DNA of 64,000 nucleotides from Actinomycetes bacterium (GCA_027491335.1 JAIXWJ010000074.1:80732-144731); one strand, 5' to 3'. Positions 8,482 through 17,640 are shown, counted from the first letter of the stretch. Translations and numbers: made by a program. Notes: generated by a model not told the origin, from the letters alone.

Positions 8482-9060
8482 ATGAAGAATTCGACGACAG
8501 CACGTTTCGGGGCCGCGGTCGCGGCCATCGCCCTCATGGGTGCGGCCTGCGGTGGCGACGATTCCGGTTCCTCGGGTGCCGACAACGCGGAGAAGAAGGC
8601 CTACTCCGAAGCTCTGGCGGTGGCGTTGGGCTCCGATGCGGACTTCCCGTTCGATGAGAAGGAAACGCTGTGCATCTCCGAAGGGATCGTCGACGTGATG
8701 GGACTGCAGATGTTCGTCGACGCCGGTGTGTCCGCCGAGGACATCACCGCCGACGCCGAGTTCGACTTCCCCGATCTCACCGATGAGCAGAACACCGACC
8801 TGGTGAACGTCTTCCTCGACGGAGAGTGCGTCGACATGGGGCAAATGATGGCCGACACGATGATGGAGCAATCCGATGGGGCGCTTACCGAAGAGCAGGC
8901 ATCGTGCATCGGTGACGGAATCGCGTCGTCGGAGGGATTCGGTCAGGTTCTCACCGCCGAGATCACCGGTGCCGATAGCACCGAAGCCGATGCCGCCATG
9001 GAGGACGAGATTCTCGGCCTCATCATGGAGTGCGACATTCCGCTCGACTCGCTGGGTTGA
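8482..9060 (+). CDS. Lipoprotein of unknown function with internal Cys-motif duplication
   Basis: A 192-aa predicted lipoprotein with a signal peptide and lipobox GAAC (lipidated Cys23). The mature part is very acidic and contains two similar blocks, ETLCISEGIVDVMG and ASCIGDGIASSEG. Two further cysteines lie in DGECVDM and MECDIP, so two disulfides are plausible. I do not recognise a named family; similar acidic Cys-pair lipoproteins seem typical of Acidimicrobiia (inference). The start is ATG 8482, preceded by GAGGAA. A TAGGGT hexamer at 8450-8455 may be the -10. Confidence 0.7.
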   Translation: MKNSTTARFGAAVAAIALMGAACGGDDSGSSGADNAEKKAYSEALAVALGSDADFPFDEKETLCISEGIVDVMGLQMFVDAGVSAEDITADAEFDFPDLTDEQNTDLVNVFLDGECVDMGQMMADTMMEQSDGALTEEQASCIGDGIASSEGFGQVLTAEITGADSTEADAAMEDEILGLIMECDIPLDSLG

Positions 9061-10500
9061 TCAGGTCGCGCTCGCGCGCGGACGAGGCCGCATGGTTCGG
9101 GCCGCGTCCGTGTCGCGGATGCGCGTCCAACTCCAGACCGCACCGATCAGGAAGATGATCGACGCACCGACGAAGCCCCAGTGGTATCCGCTCAGCGTCG
9201 CGTCGACCACGTCGCGCCCGGCGTCGATTTCGTGGTTGCTTCGACTGATGAACACCGTGGCCAGGATCGCCACCCCGAGAGCGGCCGACGTTTGTCGTTG
9301 GGTCGAGAAGATGGCCGAGGCTCGGCCGGTGTCGGGTGCGTCGATGTTGGAATACGTGGCGGCCTGAATGGGCATGAAACAGAACGCCATGAAGCAACCG
9401 CGCAGGAACATCAGCACGGCGACCACGAGCAGTGACGAGTTCTGATCCAACAGAGCGAACGGCAGCGTGGCCATGGCCGCCATGGTCATGCCGAAGGTGA
9501 TCAAGCGGCGCGGACCGATGGTGTGATACCAGCGGCCGACGAACTGGCTCATCGCGATGACTCCGATGGCTTGCGGAAACGTGGCGAGCCCCGACTCGAA
9601 AGCCGACGCCCCCAACAGTCCTTGGATGAACTGCGGCAACAGAAAGATGAAGCCGATGAAGCTTCCGTACGACAGCGTGCCCGCGATGTTGCCGTTGCGG
9701 AAGATGCGGTCGCGATACAGCCGTAGCGCCAACATCGGTTCGGCGACCGTGGTCTCCACCTTCACCATGATCGCCAAGAGCATCAGTCCACCGAGGCCGG
9801 TGATCAACACCGGTCCCGACAACCAACCGTGCGTGGGTGCGTGCGACAGTGCGTACAGCAGTCCGGCCAGTCCGGCACCGGACAATAGGAATCCGGCCCC
9901 GTCGAAGCGAGCCGATCGCAACTCGCGATGTTCCTTCAGGAACGTGGCGGCGAACAGAATTCCGAACACGCCCACCGGGATGTTCACGTAGAAGATCCAT
10001 CGCCACGAGAAGTGAGTGACGATGAATCCGCCCACGAGGGGTCCGAGGGCCGGAGCGATCACGGTGGGGACGATGAGAATGGCCGACGCGCGAGCTCGCT
10101 CTTCCGGTGGGAATGCTCGGTAGAGCATGGCGGTCCCGATGGGGGTGAGCATTCCGCCACCCACACCTTGCAGAAGTCGGAAGCCGATCAACTGTTCCAA
10201 CGATTGAGCGAAGCCGCACAGAACCGAGGCGCCGGTGAACACCGTGAGAGCGAAGAGGAACGTCTTCTTGGTGCCGAAACGGTCACCGATCCATCCCGAC
10301 GCGGGAATGAAGACCGCCAGAGCCAGCAGGTACCCCAGGATGACCCACTCGATGCCGGCCGGTGTGGCGTCGAATTCCTCGGTGAGTGTCGGGATGGCGG
10401 TGTTGATGATCGTCGTGTCGAGGATCTCCATGAACAACCCGGTGACGAAGCAGATCGCCACGAGCCACTTGTATTCGATGCGTCCGAAAAGTCGTTTCAT
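9061..10500 (-). CDS. MFS multidrug exporter, DHA2 (EmrB/QacA) family
   Basis: A 479-aa integral membrane proton antiporter, with about 14 predicted helices. DHA2 features are LDTTIINTAIPTL in helix 1, GWIGDRFGTKKTF in the loop 2-3 signature, and RLLQGVGGGMLTPIG near residue 110. ATG 10500 precedes KRLFGRIEYKW and helix 1 directly. A much longer in-frame extension overlaps the divergent DinB-fold gene and is not coding. Substrate unknown. No regulator gene is adjacent. Confidence 0.88.
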   Translation of the reverse strand: MKRLFGRIEYKWLVAICFVTGLFMEILDTTIINTAIPTLTEEFDATPAGIEWVILGYLLALAVFIPASGWIGDRFGTKKTFLFALTVFTGASVLCGFAQSLEQLIGFRLLQGVGGGMLTPIGTAMLYRAFPPEERARASAILIVPTVIAPALGPLVGGFIVTHFSWRWIFYVNIPVGVFGILFAATFLKEHRELRSARFDGAGFLLSGAGLAGLLYALSHAPTHGWLSGPVLITGLGGLMLLAIMVKVETTVAEPMLALRLYRDRIFRNGNIAGTLSYGSFIGFIFLLPQFIQGLLGASAFESGLATFPQAIGVIAMSQFVGRWYHTIGPRRLITFGMTMAAMATLPFALLDQNSSLLVVAVLMFLRGCFMAFCFMPIQAATYSNIDAPDTGRASAIFSTQRQTSAALGVAILATVFISRSNHEIDAGRDVVDATLSGYHWGFVGASIIFLIGAVWSWTRIRDTDAARTMRPRPRASAT

Positions 10501-10561
10501 GGTGAACACATCCGTTCGTGAAAGAGGGCGCGAGGGGCGTGGGCATGGTAGACGGAAAGGC

Positions 10562-11095
10562 ATGGAGCGATGGGTGATCGAGAAGAAGTTGAACGACGAC
10601 CGGGCGTGGTTGCTCGAGACGTATTCGAAATTGTCCGACGAGCAACTGTTCGGCGACCTGACGCCCAGTGAGCACGACCCCGCCAACCACTGGTCGGCGC
10701 TGGACCATTTGGCCCATTTGGCTCTGATCGAACGCAACTTCGCGGCCATGATCCGTCGACACATCGAAGGTCATCACAATCCGGTCGGTTTGCGCGAGGA
10801 CGACGCCGGTCGCCCGCGCACGATGGAGCAGATCATGGCCTCGGTGCACGCCATGACCGAGGAGTGGCAGAGGGAGCACCACGGTAAGTCGTTCGACGAG
10901 GTGGTGGCACTCGGCGCCTCGGCGCGGGCGGTCACTCTGCAGTTGCTGTCGGAATTGACCGACGAGCAGTTGAACGAGCGTTTGCCGGGTGCGCCGTGGG
11001 CCGACGGCACGATCGGGGGAGTGTTGGCGGCCAACGCAGATCATGGCCGCATGCATTGGAAGTGGGCCAAAGACGCGGGCGTCCTGGAGAAGTGA
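10562..11095 (+). CDS. DinB/YfiT-fold protein
   Basis: A 177-aa four-helix-bundle protein of the DinB/DfsB superfamily. The pattern is an N-terminal helix with WLLETYSKLSDEQLF, then HWSALDHLAHLALIERN, and a C-terminal helix ending NADHGRMHWKWAKD. The two His-containing helices suggest the metal site of thiol-dependent DinB transferases. In actinobacteria several relatives use mycothiol, but I cannot show that here. It starts at ATG 10562 and is divergent from the MFS exporter, so a detoxification link is possible. Confidence 0.72.
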   Translation: MERWVIEKKLNDDRAWLLETYSKLSDEQLFGDLTPSEHDPANHWSALDHLAHLALIERNFAAMIRRHIEGHHNPVGLREDDAGRPRTMEQIMASVHAMTEEWQREHHGKSFDEVVALGASARAVTLQLLSELTDEQLNERLPGAPWADGTIGGVLAANADHGRMHWKWAKDAGVLEK

Positions 11096-11120
11096 CGCGG
11101 GCGTCTTGGAGACGTGACGA

Positions 11121-11897
11121 TCAGTCGCCGAGATCGGGAGCCCACGCGGAGCCGTTGATGTGGCTTCCACCGTCGACGAACAAGGTGTTTCCCGTCATGT
11201 AGCGACAGTCGTCGCCCGCCAAGAACGACACCACGGGCGCGATGTCGGCGTACGGATCGCCGATGCGTCCCATGGGGTTGCTGGCATCGGCGGCCGCGAT
11301 CAACTCCGGGTGGGCGCCCATCACCTTGTGAAAGGCCGCGCTCTTGGCCGCCGGACACACGGCGTTCACCACCACACCGGTGGGAGCCCACTCGCGGGCC
11401 GCGGTGCGGGTGAGGGTGCGCAACGACTCCTTGGCCACGTTGTATTCGAGGGTTCCCATGTGGGCGTTGACTCCGTTGAGAGAACACATGTTGACCACGC
11501 GGCCCCAGCCACGGGCCTTCATGTCGGGGAAGACCTCGCGCATGGCCCAAAAGGCGCCGTAGAACGCGATGTCCAAGCCATGTTGCAGCAAGGCGTTCGT
11601 CTTCTTTTCCACGCGGCCCATGCCACCGCCGCCCCAAGCATTGTTCACCAGCACGTCGACCGACCCGAAAGCCTCGCGAGCGTGGGCGATCATGTCGACC
11701 ACGTCGCTTTCTCGAGAGACATCCGCGCGCACGAAGGTCGCGCGGTCACCGTGGTCGAGAATCGACGCACGACCACGTTCTTCGTCGATGTCGACGGCGA
11801 CGACGCGAAGTCCGTCCTCCACCAATCGGCGCACGACACCGGCGCCGATGCCATCGGCCGCACCGGTGACGACCGCGACGCGCGTTGTTCCCATCAT
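11121..11897 (-). CDS. Short-chain dehydrogenase/reductase
   Basis: A 258-aa classical SDR. The cofactor motif TGAADGIG lies near residue 10, Asp in VAVDID suggests NAD(H) preference, and NNAW stands for the NNAG motif. The catalytic Ser is in CSLNG and the Tyr-x-x-x-Lys is YNVAK. Substrate unknown. I start at ATG 11897. A TTG two codons upstream is possible but weaker. It follows the glutathione peroxidase gene on the same strand with a 9-nt gap, so the two are probably co-transcribed. Confidence 0.85.
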   Translation of the reverse strand: MMGTTRVAVVTGAADGIGAGVVRRLVEDGLRVVAVDIDEERGRASILDHGDRATFVRADVSRESDVVDMIAHAREAFGSVDVLVNNAWGGGGMGRVEKKTNALLQHGLDIAFYGAFWAMREVFPDMKARGWGRVVNMCSLNGVNAHMGTLEYNVAKESLRTLTRTAAREWAPTGVVVNAVCPAAKSAAFHKVMGAHPELIAAADASNPMGRIGDPYADIAPVVSFLAGDDCRYMTGNTLFVDGGSHINGSAWAPDLGD

Positions 11898-11906
11898 CGG
11901 CAACGG

Positions 11907-12395
11907 TCAGGCGTCGAGAAACTTCTCGATGGTGGCCACCAAGTTGGCGTCATTGGGCGCCACCATGGGGCTGAATCGCACGATGGTCTTGCCGCCATCG
12001 GCGATCACGAACTTCTCGAAGTTCCAGCGAATGTCGCCACTGGTTCCCTCGGCATCGGCCACCGCCGTGAGTTCGTCGTAAATGGCGTGACGTCCATCGC
12101 CGTTCACCTCGATCTTCTCCATGAGAGGGAAGGTGACTCCGTAGGTGGTGGAGCAAAACGTGGCGATCTCGTCGGGCGAACCGGGCTCTTGTGCGCCGAA
12201 CTGGTTGCAGGGGAAGCCCACCACCGAGAATCCGCGAGCCGAATAACTCTCGTGCAGTTGCTCGAGCCCGGTGTACTGCGGAGTGAGCCCGCACTTGCTG
12301 GCCACGTTCACGACCAGCATGACCTTGGCCGGAAGATCGGCCAACGTCGTGGGTTGGCCGGACAGCGTGTTGATGGATTGGCTCAGAATGCTCAT
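11907..12395 (-). CDS. Glutathione peroxidase family protein (Cys type)
   Basis: A 162-aa thioredoxin-fold peroxidase. The peroxidatic residue is Cys in NVASKCGLTPQY, with FPCNQFG supplying Gln and RWNFEKF supplying Trp and Asn of the tetrad. The second Cys in FPCNQ can act as the resolving Cys of thioredoxin-dependent forms. It reduces hydroperoxides; in actinobacteria the reductant is likely thioredoxin rather than glutathione. This protein uses Cys even though another gene in the window appears to use Sec. It is first in a two-gene unit with the SDR. Confidence 0.9.
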   Translation of the reverse strand: MSILSQSINTLSGQPTTLADLPAKVMLVVNVASKCGLTPQYTGLEQLHESYSARGFSVVGFPCNQFGAQEPGSPDEIATFCSTTYGVTFPLMEKIEVNGDGRHAIYDELTAVADAEGTSGDIRWNFEKFVIADGGKTIVRFSPMVAPNDANLVATIEKFLDA

Positions 12396-12452
12396 GCCTA
12401 AGCGTGGCACACCGGAGACGTGGTCCCGAACACGGGAATCCAACTCGAAATG

Positions 12453-12527
12453 TGGTCGGGGAGGGGAGATTTGAACTCCCGACCGCCTGCACCCAAAGCA
12501 GGAACGCTACCACTGCGCCACTCCCCG
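12453..12527 (-). tRNA. tRNA-Pro (anticodon TGG)
   Basis: Cloverleaf on the minus strand. The acceptor stem is CGGGGAG/CTCCCCG, the anticodon stem CCTGC/GCAGG encloses TTTGGGT with anticodon TGG, and the T-arm contains GAGTTCAAATC. CCA is encoded (12453-12455). A TAGGCT hexamer lies about 11 nt upstream. Confidence 0.95.
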
Positions 12528-12623
12528 GTCGGAGGGCAAGCCTAGCGAGGTCGACCCACGAGTGCTTCGCGACATCCGGCATGCGCGAGGGACGCGGGCG
12601 TACGATTTGGCATCGCCACAGCC

Positions 12624-15440
12624 TTGGACTCCGACACGGTCGACGAAACCGGGACGACCAACGCTTATCGCAACGTCTCCCGGACGCGTTTCGCGTCTCG
12701 ATTCGCCACTCGAATCATGTGGATCGTCCTCGCCGCGAGCGCGGGTCTCGTGGCGTCGCTCGGCTTCGATGTGCGACTCGCTCTGGCGGTGGTCATCGTG
12801 GCGCGAGTGTTGCATGGCCTGCCCGCCGGCGCGCTCGCCTTGGTGTCGGGCGCCGTGGTCACCTTCGTCGTGAGCGGTCACATCTTGTCGTCGGAGCCGG
12901 ATGTGACGCCGGCGGTGTTGGCCACGCTGTTTCTCGTGATCCACGCCGTGGCCTTGTCGCATCTCGTGTTGTTCCTGACGAATCGTGTCGGGCGTCGTGA
13001 ACGGCCGGTTCGGCGATTCTTCGTGCTCTCCGCAACGTTGGTGACGGCCTCGTTGTTGCTGGCGCTGTTCGAGTGGTTCGTGGCCGATCTCGTTCTGGAC
13101 GGGCCGACCACGTCTTTCTGGGAGCGCGGCGCGGCCGTGGTCGTGGGCGCGCTTCTCGGATTGTGCGGCGCCATTCTCGTGCGCGGGCGGTGGTTCCGTT
13201 ACCGAGGGCTTTCCTTCGACGAGTTGGCGGCACCGCTGGCGGCTCTCGTGGTGGTGGTTCTGGCTCTGCAAGCGACCGGGGAATTGTGGCGGTCGGCCGA
13301 TCAGGAACGGTTGCGTGATGCCGCACGAGTCACGATGGCGGGATTCCTCGACGACCTCACGTCCGAGGTGAACGGGGTGATCGTCGCGTTGGAAGCCGAC
13401 GTCGAGACGTTCGACTCTCTCGATTCGCTCGGTTCCGTGGCGGCGTTGATGTTGCGAGGTGAGCGAACCGACGACGAGGTTCTCGTCGGAGACGAGCGGT
13501 TTCTCGCGGACGTCATCTCCGCGGTTCCGGAGGCGAGCGAGCGCTCCGACGAGTCGGGTCCGGGCACCCGTCTGCTCGGCGACGGTCCGATCCTCGTCGA
13601 TGAACGCAACGTGTTGGTTCTGGAAGTGGTCCTCGACGGTGGCGCGATCACGTCGGACAACTGGTTCCTTCTGGTGATCGACGCCGAACGATTGCTCGCG
13701 GGTGTGAACGATGCGTTGGACGCTTCGTTCGGTGACGTGAACGTGACGTTCGCCGCGCCGACGGATTCGGTGACCGCCGTCGGTGTCGTCGATGGCGTTC
13801 GATTGCTCATGACCGCGCGCCCCGGTTCGGGCTTCGGAGTCGATGGGCAGCAAGCGACACTCGTTCTGGCCTTCGAGGTGGTGCTCGGTGCGGCGATCGT
13901 GGCGGTGTTGTTGCTGGGCGCGTCGTCACAGGTCCGCGTGGCGCTCGAACGACGTCGTCGAGAGTCGTTGCTGGAAGCCGCCCTCGACGCCACGCCCGGT
14001 CTGTCGGTCGTCTTCGACGACGACATGACCGTGTTGGCGGGCAATCGGGCCGTGCGCGACGACTTCGGCGAGCGCATTCCGGGCATCCCGGTCATCGAGG
14101 TGCTCGGCTTCGGACCCGAGACGGTGCGAGCGCGCATCGCCGGAGAACTGCTCGCCAAGGTTCTTGCGGGGGAGAGCGGTCACGCCGAGGTCTCGGGGGG
14201 TGAAGGCGACGAGATGCGCATTCTCGAACTCGAGGCGTATCCGGTGTCGGTTCCGGGGGACGAACGAATCGGTTTTCTCCACGTCGCGGACGCCACCGAG
14301 CGTCGCAGCATGGCCATGCGCACGGCGCAAGCCGAACGAATGGAGTCGCTCGGAGCATTGGCCGGTGGACTGGCCCACGACTTCAACAACCTTCTCTTCG
14401 TCACGTTGGGAAATCTGCAGTTGATGGCCATGAACGAGACCGTCACGAAGGACGAGAAGTTGGCCAAGTTCCTCTCGCGTTCGATGGCCGCGGTCGAGCG
14501 GGGTGCGGAGATCACGAAGTCGTTGCTCGCGGTGGCACGCAGTCAGCCACTGGAGGAGACCGCGGTGTCTCTCGCCGATCTCATCAAGGGCTTGTTGCCC
14601 TTGGTGAAGCAAGCCGTGGGCGCGGGGCGCACGGTGGAAGTGGACATTCCCGACCCCAATCTCCACCTCATGGTCGACGCCGGTCGCTTGCAGAGCTGCA
14701 TTCTCAATCTGGCGTTCAACTCGCGCGACGCGATGGGGCCCACCGGGTGCGTGCGCATCGCGGCGCGACGACGCGACGACATGATCGAACTGTCCGTGTC
14801 CGATGACGGTGCCGGCATGCCGGCCGACGTGGTGGCGCGGGCCTTCGAACCTTTCTTCACCACCAAGAAGGCCGGTAGCGGCACGGGTCTGGGTCTGGCC
14901 ACCGTGTACGCGTTCGCTCAGCAAAGCGGTGGAACCGCCACCCTCGAGAGTCGACCCGGTGCGGGAACCACGGTCACTTTGGTCCTTCCCTTGCACGTGC
15001 CGGGGGCCGCATCCGAGCGGGTGACGTCCGCCCGACGCGCGGGTCGCCGCGTGGTGGTGGCCGACGACGAGCAGGCTCTGGCCGAGATGGTGGCGGCGTG
15101 GTTGATGGACGTCGGAATCGACGCGCGGTTCGCTCTCTCGCCGCGCGAGGCTCTGGAATTGATCTCGGAGTTCCGGCCCGACGTCTTGGTGTCCGACGCC
15201 AACTTCGGTGAGGAACAAGATGGCCTCGACCTGGCGCGACTGGCGACGGCGGATCAACCCGATCTTGCCGTGATCTTCATGACGGGCTACTCGTCCAGCA
15301 TGAAGCAGTTGCAAGAGTTGGGGGAGCGCACGCTCGCCAAACCGTTCTCCCGCGAGGACCTTTACGCGGCGGTGCTTCCCCTCGTGGCCGACGAGAACGC
15401 GACATCCACCGCTGTGCCGGGAGGTGAGGAACATGGCTGA
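12624..15440 (+). CDS. Membrane hybrid histidine kinase with PAS and C-terminal receiver
   Basis: A 938-aa sensor kinase. An N-terminal bundle of about seven helices (residues 31-215) is followed by an extracytoplasmic sensor region (215-405) and a further helix (about 412-433). A PAS-like domain (448-565) leads to a HisKA domain with phospho-acceptor His585 in GGLAHDFNNLL. The HATPase domain shows NLAFNSRDAM, DDGAGM and GTGLGL. A receiver follows (about 811-925), with phospho-acceptor Asp858 in VSDANF and Lys in LAKPF. The HDFNNLL box is typical of hybrid kinases. The start is TTG 12624, the best available but weakly supported. It overlaps the REC-EAL gene by 8 bp, so the two form one signalling unit. 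Confidence 0.88.
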   Translation: MDSDTVDETGTTNAYRNVSRTRFASRFATRIMWIVLAASAGLVASLGFDVRLALAVVIVARVLHGLPAGALALVSGAVVTFVVSGHILSSEPDVTPAVLATLFLVIHAVALSHLVLFLTNRVGRRERPVRRFFVLSATLVTASLLLALFEWFVADLVLDGPTTSFWERGAAVVVGALLGLCGAILVRGRWFRYRGLSFDELAAPLAALVVVVLALQATGELWRSADQERLRDAARVTMAGFLDDLTSEVNGVIVALEADVETFDSLDSLGSVAALMLRGERTDDEVLVGDERFLADVISAVPEASERSDESGPGTRLLGDGPILVDERNVLVLEVVLDGGAITSDNWFLLVIDAERLLAGVNDALDASFGDVNVTFAAPTDSVTAVGVVDGVRLLMTARPGSGFGVDGQQATLVLAFEVVLGAAIVAVLLLGASSQVRVALERRRRESLLEAALDATPGLSVVFDDDMTVLAGNRAVRDDFGERIPGIPVIEVLGFGPETVRARIAGELLAKVLAGESGHAEVSGGEGDEMRILELEAYPVSVPGDERIGFLHVADATERRSMAMRTAQAERMESLGALAGGLAHDFNNLLFVTLGNLQLMAMNETVTKDEKLAKFLSRSMAAVERGAEITKSLLAVARSQPLEETAVSLADLIKGLLPLVKQAVGAGRTVEVDIPDPNLHLMVDAGRLQSCILNLAFNSRDAMGPTGCVRIAARRRDDMIELSVSDDGAGMPADVVARAFEPFFTTKKAGSGTGLGLATVYAFAQQSGGTATLESRPGAGTTVTLVLPLHVPGAASERVTSARRAGRRVVVADDEQALAEMVAAWLMDVGIDARFALSPREALELISEFRPDVLVSDANFGEEQDGLDLARLATADQPDLAVIFMTGYSSSMKQLQELGERTLAKPFSREDLYAAVLPLVADENATSTAVPGGEEHG

Positions 15441-16620
15441 CGCCGCACGAGTGTTGGTGATCGACGACGAAGAGGCCATCTGCGAACTGATCGAGGCCGT
15501 GGCCGAGTCCGCGGGTTTCAGCGCCCGGTCGGCGAGCACCCCCACCGACATCGAGCGAGCGATCGAGGGTCGCTTCGATCTGGTGGTGTTGGACCTGTCG
15601 CTCGGTGAAATGGATGGCATCGAGGTGATGAGTCGCTTGGGCTCACTGCATCGTGGGATGCCCGTGATTCTCGTGAGTGGCGCCGATCAATCGCTGTTGG
15701 ACACCGCCGGCCGGATCGCCGAGATGCACAAGTTGCGCGTCATCGGAACGTTCGCCAAGCCGTTCTCGCTCGACGTTCTGCGCACGGCGATGTTGGAGTG
15801 GTCGCAGGTGTCCGATCAGGCCAACGACCCCACCGGACCCAAGATCATGGTGGGTCCGGACGAGTTGCTGAATCCCGACTTCCTCCATCTGGTGTATCAA
15901 CCGAAGGTCTCCACCGCGACCGGAGAGGTCACCGGAGTGGAGGCTCTCGTTCGGTGGCGACACCCCACGCACGGTGACGTGTCGCCGTCGGTGTTCGTCG
16001 CCCTCATCGAGGAAGCGGGACGAACGTCGGAGTTGCTCGATTCGGTCATGACGATGGCGGCCAGGGATCGATTGCGATATCGGGCCCTCAGGTCGATGCC
16101 CGACGTCAGCGTGAACATCTCGGTTCTGGATCTGAACGACGACGAGTTGCCGCGTCGCGCGCAACGCATGCTCACCGAAGCGGCGCCGGCTGAGGCATGG
16201 ACGTTCGAGGTGACCGAGACCGCGCCCATCACCGAGGCCGCGCCGGCGTTGTCGATATTGACCCGTCTGCGACTCGCCGGGTTTCGTCTGGCCGTCGACG
16301 ACTTCGGCACGGGCAGCAGCAATTACGAGCGGGTGTTGGCCGCGCCGTTCACCGAACTCAAGATCGACCGAGCGATGGTGGGGCGACTCGACATCGAAGC
16401 CGCCGAGCCGGACCCGATGGTGAAGTCGGGGGTGGAGGTGGGGCACTCTCTCGGACTGCACGTGGTGGCCGAAGGGGTGGAGACGCCCGATCAATTCCGC
16501 ATGGTTCGCGAGATCGGGTGCGACGCCGCGCAGGGTTACTTGATCTCGGCGCCGGTGGCGCCCGTGCAGATCGACGTCGCCCTCGACGAATGGCGTCGCA
16601 AGTTCGACTTCCTCGGGTGA
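15433..16620 (+). CDS. REC-EAL response regulator, c-di-GMP phosphodiesterase
   Basis: A 395-aa protein. The receiver domain (about 5-125) has DD at 11-12, phospho-acceptor Asp54 in VVLDLSLG and Lys in FAKPFS. The EAL domain (about 145-390) has EAL at 170-172. The metal and catalytic signature looks complete: VSVNIS (Asn), FEVTET (Glu), DDFGTG, KIDR, AEGVET and AQGY. It should therefore hydrolyse c-di-GMP to pGpG on phosphorylation. It starts at ATG 15433 inside the kinase 3' end, which indicates translational coupling. The kinase carries its own receiver, so phosphate may flow to either. Confidence 0.9.
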   Translation: MADAARVLVIDDEEAICELIEAVAESAGFSARSASTPTDIERAIEGRFDLVVLDLSLGEMDGIEVMSRLGSLHRGMPVILVSGADQSLLDTAGRIAEMHKLRVIGTFAKPFSLDVLRTAMLEWSQVSDQANDPTGPKIMVGPDELLNPDFLHLVYQPKVSTATGEVTGVEALVRWRHPTHGDVSPSVFVALIEEAGRTSELLDSVMTMAARDRLRYRALRSMPDVSVNISVLDLNDDELPRRAQRMLTEAAPAEAWTFEVTETAPITEAAPALSILTRLRLAGFRLAVDDFGTGSSNYERVLAAPFTELKIDRAMVGRLDIEAAEPDPMVKSGVEVGHSLGLHVVAEGVETPDQFRMVREIGCDAAQGYLISAPVAPVQIDVALDEWRRKFDFLG

Positions 16621-16648
16621 ACCCGACGTTGATCGGCTCCCGTCGGGT
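16621..16648. terminator. Hairpin between convergent REC-EAL and TetR genes
   Basis: ACCCGACG (16621-16628) pairs with CGTCGGGT (16641-16648), a perfect 8-bp stem with a 12-nt loop. It starts right after the REC-EAL stop and faces the TetR stop at 16652. Probably a shared terminator without a T tract. Confidence 0.5.
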
Positions 16649-16651
16649 GCG

Positions 16652-17257
16652 TCAGGTCAGCGCGAGACGCAACGCGGTCATCAACGTGTCACGAGTGCGG
16701 TTGCGCGACAGGCCCACGCTCGAGCGCAGGTACTCGATGTTCTCGATGCTCAACGTGTAGTCGACGATGCGCGACACGGCGTCGGGTTGGGTGCTGGCCG
16801 CGATCTCGGGGGCGAATTGTTCGATGGCCTGATTGCGCAGGATCGTGCGCCGCTGGTTCATGGCGGTGGCCACGGTGGCCGACCGGGCGGAAACCACCGC
16901 CGAGGCTCGTCCGACGCCGATGGTCTTGTCGAAGAGGCGCAAGCGGTGTTCGATCATGGCGTCGAGTCGCTGTTCGAAATCGCCCGATCCATCGAGGCCC
17001 TCGTAGAACTGATGGATGCGTTCCCACTGAATGACGATGGCGGTGGCGGCGAGATCTTCCATGTCGTCGAAGTAGCGGAACACGGAACGTTCGGAGACCC
17101 CGGCGATCTCGGCGATGCGCGCGGCCGACGGTTGAATCTCGCCGGCCTCGTACAACTGGAGCAGGGCTTGCACGACGGCGGCCTTGTTGCGGGCACCGCG
17201 CTCACGGCGACCATCGAGGGGAATGGCGTCTTGTTGGGGTTGGGCGCTGGGGGGCAC
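16652..17257 (-). CDS. TetR/AcrR-family transcriptional regulator
   Basis: A 201-aa regulator. The N-terminal HTH (about residues 25-70) shows ARIAEIAGVSERSVFRYFDDM, the classic TetR recognition helix. The C-terminal ligand domain is unassigned. It starts at GTG 17257, six nt after a TACACT hexamer. It lies downstream of the small KOW-like gene on the same strand but has its own promoter. Its target is unknown. Confidence 0.85.
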   Translation of the reverse strand: MPPSAQPQQDAIPLDGRRERGARNKAAVVQALLQLYEAGEIQPSAARIAEIAGVSERSVFRYFDDMEDLAATAIVIQWERIHQFYEGLDGSGDFEQRLDAMIEHRLRLFDKTIGVGRASAVVSARSATVATAMNQRRTILRNQAIEQFAPEIAASTQPDAVSRIVDYTLSIENIEYLRSSVGLSRNRTRDTLMTALRLALT

Positions 17258-17263
17258 GGCGAG

Positions 17264-17269
17264 AGTGTA
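17264..17269 (-). promoter_or_regulatory. -10 hexamer TACACT, leaderless-type promoter of the TetR gene
   Basis: TACACT on the minus strand lies 6 nt before GTG 17257. The spacing matches the leaderless class in this window. Confidence 0.5.
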
Positions 17270-17328
17270 GGGGTCGCGCGGTGCTCTCGTCCGAGCGGTT
17301 CACGCGTCGGGTCGCGTCGTCGGGGCCC

Positions 17329-17595
17329 TCAGCCCCGCTTGGCCTTCTTTGCCAAACGCTTGGCGGTGCGGCCCACCGGAGCGAGATGACGGTGATCAAG
17401 GTCGCCCAGTTCCACCCCATTGGCAAACAACACGCGATAGCGCTGCCAGTTGAACCCGTTGGCGAGAATCACCTTGCCCTCGGTTCCGGCCACCACGTCG
17501 GCCAAATCCACCGTCGCCACCACCTTGTCGCCCAGTCGAAGGTCGATCTGGTCCGAGTGCGGCTTGGCGAGGGCATGGGGCTTCCACGTGGGCAT
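17329..17595 (-). CDS. Small conserved-looking basic protein, unknown function
   Basis: An 88-aa protein predicted from coding-like composition. A central beta-rich stretch (GDKVVATVDLADVV, then GTEGKVILANGFNWQRYRVLFANG) resembles a KOW/SH3-like barrel. The tail is very basic (AKRLAKKAKRG), which suggests nucleic-acid or ribosome contact. I do not recognise a named family. I start at ATG 17595; a GTG six codons upstream is possible. It is divergent from tig across 60 bp, so the two share a regulatory region. Confidence 0.55.
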   Translation of the reverse strand: MPTWKPHALAKPHSDQIDLRLGDKVVATVDLADVVAGTEGKVILANGFNWQRYRVLFANGVELGDLDHRHLAPVGRTAKRLAKKAKRG

Positions 17596-17640
17596 ACACC
17601 AATCATGCCCCACCGTGGGGCCCCGATGCGACACCGCCGG

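Noticed and set aside
11907..12395. Glutathione peroxidase as a second selenoprotein
   Set aside because: The peroxidatic position is a normal Cys codon in SKCGLTPQY.
12507..13853. Long minus-strand open frame opposite the hybrid kinase
   Set aside because: Arg/Glu/His-rich low-complexity translation with no domain. It is a shadow of the high-GC coding strand.
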